Of a stretch of 64,000 bases of DNA, positions 1-8,777 are shown piece by piece. The stretch comes from Variimorphobacter saccharofermentans (GTDB lineage Bacteria; Bacillota; Clostridia; Lachnospirales; Lachnospiraceae): NCBI RefSeq assembly GCF_014174405.1, contig NZ_JACEGA010000001.1, positions 432,001 to 496,000 on the forward strand, given 5' to 3'. Below the pieces are notes generated by a model. It saw only the letters and a list, made by a program, of their open reading frames with translations. It did no database searches and was not told the DNA's origin. The position numbers and the translations under genes were made by a program. The first letter of the stretch is position 1. Each line of letters opens with the position of its first letter.

Positions 1-2
1 TA

Positions 3-911
3 ACACTTTTTATAGTATCCATCTTTACTTTCACCATGTTTCAGGTCATTCCCGGAGATAGCGCTTTATCTGCTCTGGGAATGTCTGCAACAGAGCAACA
101 GCTAGAGGATTATCGGGAAGCAATGGGACTGAACAAAAGCCTTCCCATTCGATATGGTATCTGGTTATCCAAAGCAATAACAGGTGATTTTGGTACCTCG
201 GTACAATATAAAATGCCGGTTAGCCAATTAATTCGTGACCGTTTGCCGGTAACCATCTGGCTTGCGGTCATATCTTTTATATTGATTATTATTGTTTCAT
301 TGCCCTTAGGGATTGTGAGTGCTAAGAAGAAGAACCATCCATCTGATCACGTTATTACAACCTTAACTCAGGTTAGTATGGCAATTCCAGCTTTTTTTCT
401 GGGTATGATACTGTCCTATATATTTGGAGTTATCCTAAAATGGTTTACACCCGGTAAGTATGTCAGCTATTCGGAGAGCTTTACAGGTTTTCTCTCTTTC
501 ATGATATTTCCGGCAATTGCTATCGCAATTCCAAAGATTGCAATGCTGGTAAAATTCCTTCGAAGCTCTATTCTGAGACAGATGAAGCTGGATTATGTCA
601 GAACAGCCAGAAGTAAGGGAATGAAGGAACAGGATATTTTATATAAGCATGTTCTCAAGAATGCCTTAATTCCGGTAATAACTTTTCTGGCAATGATGTT
701 GGCAGATATTATGGCAGGCGCTATTCTGATTGAACAGGTTTTTAATCTGCCCGGCCTGGGAAGAACATTACTGGTGGCTATATCAAACAGGGACTTTAAT
801 GTGGTACAAGCCATCATTTTATATATTGCTACGGTAGTAATTGGAATAAACTTTGCAGTTGACCTTCTCTATCAAAGAATTGATCCGAGAGTCAATGTGA
901 AAAACAGCTAA
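3..911 (+). CDS. dppB: Oligopeptide/dipeptide ABC transporter permease, DppB/OppB type (5' end outside window)
   Basis: Integral membrane permease of a peptide-importing ABC transporter (Dpp/Opp class). The reading frame is open from base 3, encoding TLFIVSIFTFTMFQVIPGD, which is the usual DppB sequence just after the first membrane helix. The ATG at 36 is therefore an internal Met and the true start lies upstream of the window; about 15-20 N-terminal residues are missing. Several hydrophobic helices follow. The cytoplasmic EAA loop that docks the ATPase is seen as RTARSKGMKEQDILYKHVLK, and the C-terminus carries the family-typical NLPGLGRTLL and YQRIDPRVN. The stop is 13 bases before the next permease start, so it is cotranscribed with dppC and the fused ATPase. 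Family assignment is firm; the substrate (peptide versus another Dpp-class solute such as nickel) cannot be read from the permease. Confidence 0.93.
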   Translation, partial: TLFIVSIFTFTMFQVIPGDSALSALGMSATEQQLEDYREAMGLNKSLPIRYGIWLSKAITGDFGTSVQYKMPVSQLIRDRLPVTIWLAVISFILIIIVSLPLGIVSAKKKNHPSDHVITTLTQVSMAIPAFFLGMILSYIFGVILKWFTPGKYVSYSESFTGFLSFMIFPAIAIAIPKIAMLVKFLRSSILRQMKLDYVRTARSKGMKEQDILYKHVLKNALIPVITFLAMMLADIMAGAILIEQVFNLPGLGRTLLVAISNRDFNVVQAIILYIATVVIGINFAVDLLYQRIDPRVNVKNS

Positions 912-924
912 CAGAGGATTGGGT

Positions 925-1731
925 ATGAAAAAAGCAGAGGGTAAATATAACAGTAACTTTATAGTTGGATGCATCATGGTCGGATTGGTATTACTATTTG
1001 TAATTATTGGTCGGATACATACACCCTATGACCCTAATAAGATGAACGCGGCATTAAAAAACATGGGACCCACGCTATCACATCCCTTTGGAACAGATAA
1101 TTTTGGCAGGGACATCATGAGCCGTGTGATGGAGGGGGCGGGTATTACATTTTTGATCGCTATAATAACGGTTATGATTGGTGCCACAATAGGGACGATA
1201 TTAGGAGCGATAACAGGATATTATGGGGGCTTGCTGGATGAGATATTAATGAGAATTAATGATGGTGTAACCTCCTTTCCCAGTATTCTTCTTGCATTAA
1301 TATTTGTAAGTGCATTGGGACCAGGTACTTATAATGTAGTGCTTGCGCTGGGCATCATTTTTGTTCCCAGCTATGCCAGGGTGGTACGAAGCGAGTATAT
1401 TGTTCTTCGGGAAATGGATTTTGTGAAGAATGCAAAGCTTATGGGAGCCGGAGACCTTCGTATTATGTTCCTGCATATCCTTCCGAATACCCGTAAAATT
1501 CTATTGCCATCCCTGCTCATTGGCTTTAATAATGCGGTACTTGCAGAAGCAGGTATGAGTTATCTTGGATTGGGTGTACAGCCGCCGGATCCCAGTCTTG
1601 GCCGTATGCTATCTGAAGCACAGGCATATATATTGAATGCTCCATGGTATGCCTTGGCACCCGGATTATTAATTGTATTTACCTTATTAGGCGTCAGCCT
1701 GTTGAGTGGAGGGCTATCAGATGAAGACTAA
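925..1731 (+). CDS. dppC: Oligopeptide/dipeptide ABC transporter permease, DppC/OppC type
   Basis: Second membrane permease of the same importer, 268 residues. The ATG at 925 is preferred over the in-frame TTG at 919 because a GAGG ribosome site (914-917) lies 7 bases upstream. Visible family marks are the N-terminal helix, the HPFGTDNFGRDIMSR block found in nearly all DppC proteins, the EAA loop around KNAKLMGAGDLRIMFLHILP, and the SYLGLGVQPPDPSLGRML segment before the last helix. Its last bases overlap the start of the ATPase gene by 11 bases, which suggests translational coupling. Length is slightly short for the family (usually about 280-300) because of a short N-terminal tail, but nothing looks broken. 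Confidence 0.94.
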   Translation: MKKAEGKYNSNFIVGCIMVGLVLLFVIIGRIHTPYDPNKMNAALKNMGPTLSHPFGTDNFGRDIMSRVMEGAGITFLIAIITVMIGATIGTILGAITGYYGGLLDEILMRINDGVTSFPSILLALIFVSALGPGTYNVVLALGIIFVPSYARVVRSEYIVLREMDFVKNAKLMGAGDLRIMFLHILPNTRKILLPSLLIGFNNAVLAEAGMSYLGLGVQPPDPSLGRMLSEAQAYILNAPWYALAPGLLIVFTLLGVSLLSGGLSDED

Positions 1732-3379
1732 CACCTTACTTAGTGTAGAAAACCTTACGATTGGTTTCTCTGAACATAATTCTATAGTCCCTGTAGTGGA
1801 TCATGTCTCATTTACAATGGAGGAGGGAGAAATCATAGGTATTGTGGGCGAATCCGGTTCCGGTAAAAGTATGTCTTCCCTGGCCATAATGAGTCTGCTA
1901 CCAAAGGATGCAAGGGTTATGGAAGGTAAGATTCTATTTGACGGTAAAGATATCCTGACCTCATCCTTGGAGGAGCAGAGAGCCTTAAAGGGAACACATA
2001 TGGCCATGATTTTTCAGGAGCCCATGACTTCATTTAATCCAGTGCTCACCGTAGGTGCTCAAGTGGAGGAAATGCTCCGCTTGCACGAAACATGTGATCC
2101 GACAGAGTATAAAAACAGAACCATTGCAATAATGAAGGAAGCAGGCCTGCTTGAGGCTGAGGACATATATCATAAATATCCCCATCAATTATCTGGTGGA
2201 ATGAGGCAAAGAGCTATGATTGCCATGGCCATGATTGCCGGACCTAAATTACTGATTGCGGATGAACCAACTACGGCACTGGATGTTACCATTCAGAAGA
2301 AAATCATCATGCTGTTAAAGGAGATCAATCAAAGGCACGGTACGGCTATCTTATTTGTATCCCATGATCTGGGCGTTATTACTAGCATCTGCAACAGAGT
2401 ACTTGTAATGAAAGATGGAAGAATTGTAGAACAGGGAATTGCGAAAGAGCTTTTTCTAAATCCGAAAACAGAATATACCAAAATGCTAATTGAGGCAGCA
2501 CCAGTCACCTGGATGAGCCAGCTTATGAAACCAGTGAAGGACAGTGAGGACTTTGATCAAGAGAAGAACAAAGATGGAGTGTCTGTAACAGAAGCCAACC
2601 GGGAAAATGCCTTAGTCAGTGTTGAAAATCTGAATGTATATTATAGAGAGCACGGAAAGAGAGTTTTCTCTTCCTCGAAAGCCAAACATGTTGTTAAGAA
2701 TGCTTCCCTACAAATCATAAAAGGGGAAGTACTTGGTATTGTTGGTGAGAGTGGCTCCGGTAAAACAACTCTTGCAAAGGCCATTGCAGGGCTGATACGG
2801 GATACTGAGGGTGTAGTAAGGTGGAATTATGATGGAGCGATAGAAGGAATTACAAGATACAATCGTCCCCAGATGGTATTTCAGGATCCGTATGGAAGCT
2901 TGAATCCATCGAAAAGGGTAGACTGGATTCTGCAGGAACCGTTACGGATACAGGGCGGATATACCAAGAAGGAAAGACAGGCAAAGGTTATCGAGATAAT
3001 ACAACAGGTAGGATTATCGAAGGAGCATCTTAATCGATATATGTCACAGCTTAGTGGGGGACAGAGACAGAGAGTTGCTATCGCCGCAGCGCTTATTTTA
3101 AACCCGGAACTCATTATATTGGATGAACCGGTCTCTGCCCTGGATGTTACCATTCAGGCACAAATTTTAGAATTATTAAAGCACCTTCAAAAGAAGTACC
3201 ATTTATCTTACTTATTCATATCCCACGACTTAAACGTTGTCTATCAGATATGTAACAGAATATGCGTCATGCACGAGGGAGAAATCATCGAAACCAGAGA
3301 TCGAACGGAATTCTTTCGTAATCCAGATAAAGAATATAGCCGTTTGCTCCTAGAATCCACACTACCTACTGAATTCTAG
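1721..3379 (+). CDS. Fused double ATPase of the peptide ABC transporter (DppD-DppF type)
   Basis: A single 552-residue polypeptide with two complete ABC ATPase domains, so it replaces the separate DppD and DppF proteins. Domain 1 (about 5-265) has Walker A GESGSGKS, signature LSGGMRQR, Walker B LLIADEPTTALD and H-loop VSHDLG. Domain 2 (about 295-550) has GESGSGKT, LSGGQRQR, LIILDEPVSALD and ISHDLN. Both sites appear catalytically intact. The ATG at 1721 with GGAGGG at 1708-1713 is preferred over the GTG at 1706. It overlaps dppC by 11 bases and ends the operon. No peptide-binding protein gene is seen downstream, so it should lie upstream of the window. Such fusions are known in Firmicutes. 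Confidence 0.94.
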   Translation: MKTNTLLSVENLTIGFSEHNSIVPVVDHVSFTMEEGEIIGIVGESGSGKSMSSLAIMSLLPKDARVMEGKILFDGKDILTSSLEEQRALKGTHMAMIFQEPMTSFNPVLTVGAQVEEMLRLHETCDPTEYKNRTIAIMKEAGLLEAEDIYHKYPHQLSGGMRQRAMIAMAMIAGPKLLIADEPTTALDVTIQKKIIMLLKEINQRHGTAILFVSHDLGVITSICNRVLVMKDGRIVEQGIAKELFLNPKTEYTKMLIEAAPVTWMSQLMKPVKDSEDFDQEKNKDGVSVTEANRENALVSVENLNVYYREHGKRVFSSSKAKHVVKNASLQIIKGEVLGIVGESGSGKTTLAKAIAGLIRDTEGVVRWNYDGAIEGITRYNRPQMVFQDPYGSLNPSKRVDWILQEPLRIQGGYTKKERQAKVIEIIQQVGLSKEHLNRYMSQLSGGQRQRVAIAAALILNPELIILDEPVSALDVTIQAQILELLKHLQKKYHLSYLFISHDLNVVYQICNRICVMHEGEIIETRDRTEFFRNPDKEYSRLLLESTLPTEF

Positions 3380-3424
3380 AGGATTAGAGGATAGGAATAT
3401 AACAAGAAGCGAGAATATATATCA

Positions 3425-3651
3425 GCCGGTACTTGAGCTCTGTTTTTTAGAGCTCTATGTATCGGCAAATAAGAGAGGATAGGAGAGAGTCGGGAGCTGG
3501 AAATATATCCATAGCGGAGTATTTGCACGCGTCGGTACTTAGGCTCTGTTCTTGTTCTTTAGAGCCTTATGTACCGCTACGCAGTGCAACTTAGTGGAAA
3601 CGGCTTCGCGGCGGATATACTTCCAGCTCCCGACTCTTCCTATCCTCTCTT
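3425..3651. repeat. Nested inverted-repeat element with two homologous hairpins
   Basis: A long imperfect inverted repeat has arms 3471-3510 and 3613-3651 (about 40 bases, only a few mismatches). In its loop is a hairpin at 3533-3576 (CGGTAC...GTACCG with GGCTCT/AGAGCC). Just outside the left arm, a second hairpin at 3425-3466 has the same design (GCCGGTAC...GTATCGGC with AGCTCT/AGAGCT). The two small hairpins are related but differ at paired positions so that pairing is kept. No run of T follows, so this is not a classical terminator. It fills the gap between the dpp operon and the infC promoter. I cannot name the family. Confidence 0.75.
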
Positions 3652-3687
3652 ATTTTAATGAAACATAACAGTTTCGAAAGTTTGGTA

Positions 3688-3716
3688 TTGACAATTGTCG
3701 ATGGAGATGTTACAAT
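3688..3716 (+). promoter_or_regulatory. Probable promoter of the infC-rpmI-rplT operon
   Basis: TTGACA at 3688-3693 and TACAAT at 3711-3716 with a 17-base spacer give a near-consensus housekeeping promoter. It lies about 275 bases upstream of infC, leaving room for a structured leader. Confidence 0.75.
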
Positions 3717-3721
3717 ATCTA

Positions 3722-3990
3722 CGCTGTGAGTATTGTATGACAATATTTGCAAGGAAAAGAAGAGAATCCATCTCTCACCCATAGCGTAAAATTATTTTAC
3801 TGTGACCGGGTTATGGCTTATGAATTTATACAGTATCTTTTTTTAAGATATTAGTGTAGCAGAGTATGCAGGTGGATAATCTTATTATCCATCTTTTTTA
3901 TTTTATAGATTATTCGTCATAACCACAGAGGCTGCCTAGTGCAGTGATTATCAGTAACTATTTATTTATAACCTATGGAGGTGTAGTACT
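3722..3990 (+). promoter_or_regulatory. Structured untranslated leader of infC-rpmI-rplT
   Basis: About 270 transcribed but non-coding bases separate the promoter from infC and contain an attenuator-like terminator near 3871. In Bacillus and relatives the infC-rpmI-rplT operon is repressed by ribosomal protein L20 binding a leader that ends in premature termination. Position, length and hairpin here fit that scheme, but I did not verify the L20-binding fold, so the regulator is an inference. Confidence 0.55.
3871..3903 (+). terminator. Attenuator-like terminator in the infC leader
   Basis: GGTGGATAAT pairs with ATTATCCATC (one G-U pair) across a 3-base loop, and is followed directly by TTTTTTATTTT. 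It is a textbook intrinsic terminator lying inside the leader, between the promoter and the infC ribosome site. It therefore most likely acts as an attenuator. Confidence 0.75.
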
Positions 3991-4497
3991 ATTAGCGATT
4001 TAATGATTAATGAACAGATCAGGGACAAAGAAGTTCGCCTGATTGGTGAAGACGGAGAGCAGTTAGGTATCATGTCATCAAAGGATGCATTGAAACTGGC
4101 AAAGGATGCAAATCTGGACCTTGTTAAAATTGCACCAACAGCAAAACCGCCGGTTTGTAAGATAATCGATTACGGTAAATACAGATATGAGTTGGCGAGA
4201 AAAGAAAAGGAAGCAAAGAAAAAGCAAAAAGTAACCGATGTGAAAGAAATTCGTTTATCACCGAATATTGATGACAACGATTTGAATACAAAGGCGAATC
4301 AAGCACGGAAATTCATAACTCATGGAGACAAGGTAAAAGTTGCATTACGCTTCCGTGGCCGTGAGATGGCCCATACTGCTTCATCAAAAGTAATCTTGGA
4401 TTCCTTTTATGCCAAGCTCGAGGATATCGCAGTGATCGAAAAGCCTGCAAAGCTCGAAGGAAGAAGTATGATTATGTTCTTATCAGAAAAACGTTAA
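3991..4497 (+). CDS. infC: Translation initiation factor IF-3, with a rare AUU start codon
   Basis: IF-3 binds the 30S subunit, blocks early joining of 50S and checks start-codon choice. The protein reads ISDLMINEQIRDKEVRLIGE and continues through the N-domain, a lysine-rich linker helix (about 70-90) and the C-domain with VALRFRGREMAH. The ribosome site GGAGGTG (3977-3983) is 7 bases from ATT at 3991 but 19 bases from the first ATG at 4003, and the ISDLMINE sequence is conserved in clostridial IF-3. So ATT is very probably the start (168 residues). IF-3 of E. coli also uses AUU and represses its own translation through it; the same logic is inferred here. It heads the operon with rpmI and rplT. 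Confidence 0.93.
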   Translation: MSDLMINEQIRDKEVRLIGEDGEQLGIMSSKDALKLAKDANLDLVKIAPTAKPPVCKIIDYGKYRYELARKEKEAKKKQKVTDVKEIRLSPNIDDNDLNTKANQARKFITHGDKVKVALRFRGREMAHTASSKVILDSFYAKLEDIAVIEKPAKLEGRSMIMFLSEKR

Positions 4498-4581
4498 AAT
4501 ACTAAATATAACAGCATTTCGGAAGGCTGCAGATTTATATGATGTAGCTACCAGCTGTATTATAATTAAGGAGGAAATATC

Positions 4582-4779
4582 ATGCCAAAATTAAAAACAA
4601 GCAGAGCAGCTGCGAAGCGTTTCAAAGTAACAGGTACCGGAAAATTAAAAAGAAGTAAAGCTTATAAGAGACATATCTTAACTAAAAAATCCGCTAAAAG
4701 AAAGAGAAATCTCAGAAAAGCAGCTATGACGGATGCAACTAATATCAAGAACATGAAGAAAATCTTACCATATCTGTAA
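4582..4779 (+). CDS. rpmI: 50S ribosomal protein L35
   Basis: Small, very basic 65-residue protein of the large ribosomal subunit. The start [20 protein letters not shown] and the internal [16 protein letters not shown] are diagnostic. The ribosome site AAGGAGG sits just upstream of the ATG. It lies 84 bases after infC and 26 bases before rplT, in the standard bacterial order infC-rpmI-rplT. Full length for the family. Confidence 0.97.
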   Translation: MPKLKTSRAAAKRFKVTGTGKLKRSKAYKRHILTKKSAKRKRNLRKAAMTDATNIKNMKKILPYL

Positions 4780-4805
4780 GAGATAGGTACAAGGAGGAAT
4801 AGAAC

Positions 4806-5162
4806 ATGGCAAGAATCAAAGGCGGATTGAACGCTAAGAAAAAACATAATAAAGTATTAAAGCTGGCGAAAGGCTTTAGAGGAGCCAGATCTAAACAATA
4901 TAGAGTAGCAAAGCAATCAGTAATGAGAGCTTTAACTTCATCCTTTGCAGGTAGAAAAGAAAGAAAGAGACAATTCAGACAGTTATGGATTGCCAGAATC
5001 AATGCTGCTGCAAGAATGAATGGATTATCCTACAGCAAACTTATGCATGGGTTAAAATTAGCAAACGTGGATATCAACAGAAAGATGCTTTCTGAAATGG
5101 CGATCAATGACGCACAGGGCTTCGCTGCATTAGTTGAAGTTGCAAAGTCAAAGTTAGCATAA
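4806..5162 (+). CDS. rplT: 50S ribosomal protein L20
   Basis: Early-assembling large-subunit protein of 118 residues, rich in Lys and Arg. It starts [20 protein letters not shown] and contains the conserved [30 protein letters not shown] and [13 protein letters not shown] blocks. It has the family's usual length. In Firmicutes L20 is the repressor of this operon, acting on the leader described upstream, so the gene is both the last structural gene and the probable regulator. A strong terminator follows at 5186. Confidence 0.98.
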   Translation: MARIKGGLNAKKKHNKVLKLAKGFRGARSKQYRVAKQSVMRALTSSFAGRKERKRQFRQLWIARINAAARMNGLSYSKLMHGLKLANVDINRKMLSEMAINDAQGFAALVEVAKSKLA

Positions 5163-5185
5163 TATATATTATAAAATAAATAGTT

Positions 5186-5286
5186 AAAGGCTGTTACAGC
5201 AGCTGTGATACCCTTTCAGGCATACAGGCTAATGAATTAGCTTGTTATGCCGGACGGGGAAGCACAGCGCAGTAACAGCCTTTTTT
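5186..5286 (+). terminator. Terminator of the infC-rpmI-rplT operon
   Basis: AAAGGCTGTTAC at 5186 pairs with GTAACAGCCTTT ending at about 5283, within a T run. Extra inner pairing includes GCATA...TATGC (about 5219-5250). This makes a long branched hairpin with a U tract immediately after rplT. Confidence 0.85.
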
Positions 5287-5366
5287 CAATAAGATCAATA
5301 TATTTGAAGTATAGCAATGTAGTAATCCCTATATAATAGAGTAAGGAAGTATGGAGATGAAACAGA

Positions 5367-7067
5367 ATGACAGCTGATGAGAAAGAGAGAATAATCAGTA
5401 ATGATTACGCAGATTTATTAATAGCATATGGCGGTAATTTGAGTTTGCTTCAGGGCTTCGATAATGCGACGATTCAGATAATAAACTATCTCCACGCAGT
5501 AGTTCATTTACCGGTTGCGCAGATAACGCAGGAAACAATACTGGGCTTAGGCTATGCTTCATTACCATCCGTTTTTGGCCTCATCAGTGAAGCCAGTCTG
5601 GAGGCTTCCGGCGTAACCAGATTACGCAATATACCAAACTTCAATTTACGAGGACAGGGAATTCTATTGGGTATTATCGATTCCGGAATAGATTATACGA
5701 ATCCAGTTTTTAAAAATGCAGATAATACAACTAGAATTCTTTCCATATGGGATCAGACCATTCAAAGCGATAACGTTCCGGCAATCGCTAACTACGGAAC
5801 GGAGTATACCAGGGAACAGATAAACGAAGCACTGCAAAGTGAAACACCATTAGATATTGTTCCAAGTACGGATGAAGTTGGACACGGTACTATGCTGGCA
5901 GGAATCGCAGGGGGCAGTGCAGTACCGGAAAGTAATTTTACCGGTGTAGCACCGGAGGTGGATTTTGTAGTAGTAAAGCTCAAACCAGCAAAGCAAAATA
6001 TAAAGAAGTTCTTTCTAATACCGGAGGATGCAATCTGTTACCAGGAAAATGACATCATATTCGGATTGGAATATCTGGTTAATGTAGCCCTTTCCTTAAA
6101 TCGACCCATCGCAATCTGTATCGCCTTGGGTACTTCTCAGGGAGCACACGACGGCAGAGGAACGTTGAGCAGTTATTTATCATTGATTGCAGAATATGTG
6201 GGGTTTGCGGTTGTTGTGGCAGCAGGCAATGAGGGTAGTGCAAGAAGGCACTACTTTGGTACCGTTGATCATGTGCTTGGATATGATATGGTAGAATTGA
6301 ATGTGGGAGAGAATGAACCAGGTTTTTCAATGGAACTATGGGGTCGGACACCATTTCTTTTTACGGTAGACATTCAATCACCCTCTGGCGAGTATATTCC
6401 CAGAATTGTGCCGAGACTGGATGAACATCGACAGATAACCTTTATCTTTGAACCAACAATCATTAATATAGATTATCAAATGGTTGAATCTCAAAGCGGA
6501 GATCAGTTGATTTTGATGCGATTTCAAAATCCAGCCCCTGGTATTTGGAGATTTCGAGTATATGGAAGCAGAATGTTTGATGAAACCTTTCACATATGGC
6601 TGCCTATGACGGGATTTATATCGGATGATACCTATTTTATTCGTTCGGATCCCTATACAACAATTCTATCCCTTGGAAATGCACCTGTTCCGCTTACAGT
6701 AACAGCGTATGATACAGTGGATGACAGCTTGTATGTTAATGCTAGCAGGGGCTATTCAAGAATAGGAGACATTAAACCGGAGCTAGCAGCTCCGGGGGTT
6801 TCTATTCTGGCACCGAATCTGGAGCACGGCTTTAATGAGGTCACAGGAACGAGTGCTAGTGCAGCACATACTACAGGTGTCGCAGCTATGTTTCTCGAAT
6901 GGGCCATTGTCAGAGGAAATCAGCAGGCTGTGAATACCCAGCAAATGAAAGTCTTTATGATCAGAGGAGCCAAAAGGAATTTAGAAATTGAGTACCCGAA
7001 CCGGGATTGGGGATATGGCATACTGGATATTTATAATGTATTTGATGCATTAAGAAGAGGGGTGTAA
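5367..7067 (+). CDS. Subtilisin-like serine protease, Csp-like, catalytically intact
   Basis: S8-family peptidase of 566 residues. The catalytic triad is visible: Asp105 in GIIDSGIDY, His173 in VGHGTMLAGI and Ser496 in TGTSASAAH. The oxyanion Asn is in VVVAAGNEG. Between His and Ser is a beta-rich insertion (about 300-450, ELWGRTPFLFTVDIQSPSGE) like the jelly-roll of the clostridial germination proteases CspA/B/C. There is no signal peptide. The first 90 residues look like a shortened prodomain. The next gene, only 3 bases downstream, encodes a gap-free homologue lacking the catalytic Ser, so they form an operon. Csp proteases activate the cortex hydrolase SleC in Clostridium; a germination role here is inference, since many Lachnospiraceae carry such proteases of unknown job. 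Confidence 0.9.
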   Translation: MTADEKERIISNDYADLLIAYGGNLSLLQGFDNATIQIINYLHAVVHLPVAQITQETILGLGYASLPSVFGLISEASLEASGVTRLRNIPNFNLRGQGILLGIIDSGIDYTNPVFKNADNTTRILSIWDQTIQSDNVPAIANYGTEYTREQINEALQSETPLDIVPSTDEVGHGTMLAGIAGGSAVPESNFTGVAPEVDFVVVKLKPAKQNIKKFFLIPEDAICYQENDIIFGLEYLVNVALSLNRPIAICIALGTSQGAHDGRGTLSSYLSLIAEYVGFAVVVAAGNEGSARRHYFGTVDHVLGYDMVELNVGENEPGFSMELWGRTPFLFTVDIQSPSGEYIPRIVPRLDEHRQITFIFEPTIINIDYQMVESQSGDQLILMRFQNPAPGIWRFRVYGSRMFDETFHIWLPMTGFISDDTYFIRSDPYTTILSLGNAPVPLTVTAYDTVDDSLYVNASRGYSRIGDIKPELAAPGVSILAPNLEHGFNEVTGTSASAAHTTGVAAMFLEWAIVRGNQQAVNTQQMKVFMIRGAKRNLEIEYPNRDWGYGILDIYNVFDALRRGV

Positions 7068-7070
7068 GCA

Positions 7071-8771
7071 ATGACTGAGGAAGAACGTTTTAAAATAACG
7101 GATAATAATTTTTATGATCTATTGGTGGAATACGACAGAAATACCCGGATTTTTGAACAGTTTCCTCAGGGTACCCCACATATTATCAATAGTCGCTTTG
7201 CAGTAATCTACATGCCCATGGAGACAGTCACTGTCCAGACAATTCCTAGACTTGGCTTCTTTAAGGTGCCTGGTGCTTATGGACTTATGAGTAAAGCAAG
7301 TTTGGATGCTTCCGGTATTACAAGGATTCGCACCTCACCAGTATTCAATCTTCGGGGAAGTGGGGTAATTATAGGTATTCTTGACACTGGCATTGATTAT
7401 ACGAATCCGGTATTTATTAAGCCGGATGGAACCAGTAAAATAATTGCATTATGGGATCAGACCATAGAAAGCGAACAGCCGCCCTTACCCTACTTCTATG
7501 GTACGGAATATCTAAATGAAACAATAAATGAGGCTTTAGCAAGTGAAAATCCATTGGAAGTAGTGCCTAGTACAGATGAAAATGGACACGGCACGATGCT
7601 GGCAGGAATCGCTGTTGGAAATGAGGACGAGGAAAATGATTTCAGCGGAGTGGTCCCAGATGCGGACCTAATAGTTGTAAAACTAAAACAGATGAAACAG
7701 TTAATTCGAGATGCAAACTTAATTCCTCCAGATGTTCCTGCGTATCAAGAAAATGATCTCATGTGGGGAATTCAATATATCGTAACAACAGCGAGAAGGC
7801 TCCAGAGGCCGTTATCCATATGTATAGGTATGGGATCCAGTCTGGGGGCTCATACAGGAAGAAGTCCTCTCGGTGCCATGACTTCTGCGGTTGCAGATTA
7901 CAGTGGGGTTGTAGTTACTGTCGCTGCAGGAAATGAAGGAAATGGTAGAAGACACTTTTTCAGCACGATTAATCCGAGCATAGGCTATGCCACGATGGAG
8001 TTGAATGTAGCGGAGGGGGAGACGGGTTTTATCATGGAAGTATGGGGTGCTGCGCCCAATACCTACTCAGTAGATATTCTATCACCCTCAGGGGAGTATG
8101 TACCAAGAATTGAAGAAAGTATACGTGTCAATCGAACGATTTCGTTTATATTTGAACGAACGCAAATATATCTGGATTACATAATGGTAGAGCCCATCGT
8201 TGGAGATCAGGTGATTTATCTACGGTTTGCTAATCCGACTCCTGGAGTCTGGAGATTTCAGGTTTATTCCAGAGGAGAGTTTGAAGGTTCTGTAAATGCA
8301 TGGCTGCCTATAAGAGATTTTGTATTACAGGATACTTATTTTATACAATCAAATCCTTATACAACCATAACCTCACCGGGGAATGCCATGACACCAATGA
8401 CAGTAACAGCTTATAATACTGCAAACAATAACTTATATCCCAATGCAAGCAGAGGGTATTCCAGAACAGGAATTATTAAGCCGGAGTTTGCTGCGCCGGG
8501 TGTAAATATTAAGGCTCCAACCCTGAATAAAGGATTTGCACGTATGACTGGCACGGGAGCGGCGGCAGCACATACCGCCGGGGTGGCTGCCATGCTGTTA
8601 GAATGGGGAATTGTAAGAGGAAATTACTCGGGAGTCGATACGGTGGAGATTAAGAACTTTATTATCCGAGGAGCCAGAAGAAGTGATAACCTGATCTATC
8701 CGAACAGAGACTGGGGATATGGAATTCTTGATGTCTTCAATGTTTTTGATGTGTTGCGTTCGGTTATCTAA
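7071..8771 (+). CDS. Subtilisin-like pseudoprotease paired with the upstream Csp-like protease
   Basis: A second 566-residue S8-family protein that aligns without gaps to its neighbour at the catalytic positions. Asp105 (GILDTGIDY), His173 (NGHGTMLAGI) and the oxyanion Asn (VTVAAGNEG) are kept. The nucleophile position 496 is glycine: TGTGAAAAHT (GGA codon at 8556-8558) in place of TGTSASAAHT. It should therefore be unable to hydrolyse peptides by the usual route. The rest of the frame is clean, which points to a retained non-catalytic function rather than decay. In C. difficile the pseudoproteases CspC and CspA act as germinant/co-germinant sensing partners of active CspB; a similar partner role is plausible but unproven. 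Start ATG has a GGGGTG site overlapping the previous stop. Confidence 0.9.
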   Translation: MTEEERFKITDNNFYDLLVEYDRNTRIFEQFPQGTPHIINSRFAVIYMPMETVTVQTIPRLGFFKVPGAYGLMSKASLDASGITRIRTSPVFNLRGSGVIIGILDTGIDYTNPVFIKPDGTSKIIALWDQTIESEQPPLPYFYGTEYLNETINEALASENPLEVVPSTDENGHGTMLAGIAVGNEDEENDFSGVVPDADLIVVKLKQMKQLIRDANLIPPDVPAYQENDLMWGIQYIVTTARRLQRPLSICIGMGSSLGAHTGRSPLGAMTSAVADYSGVVVTVAAGNEGNGRRHFFSTINPSIGYATMELNVAEGETGFIMEVWGAAPNTYSVDILSPSGEYVPRIEESIRVNRTISFIFERTQIYLDYIMVEPIVGDQVIYLRFANPTPGVWRFQVYSRGEFEGSVNAWLPIRDFVLQDTYFIQSNPYTTITSPGNAMTPMTVTAYNTANNNLYPNASRGYSRTGIIKPEFAAPGVNIKAPTLNKGFARMTGTGAAAAHTAGVAAMLLEWGIVRGNYSGVDTVEIKNFIIRGARRSDNLIYPNRDWGYGILDVFNVFDVLRSVI

Positions 8772-8777
8772 GTATAC

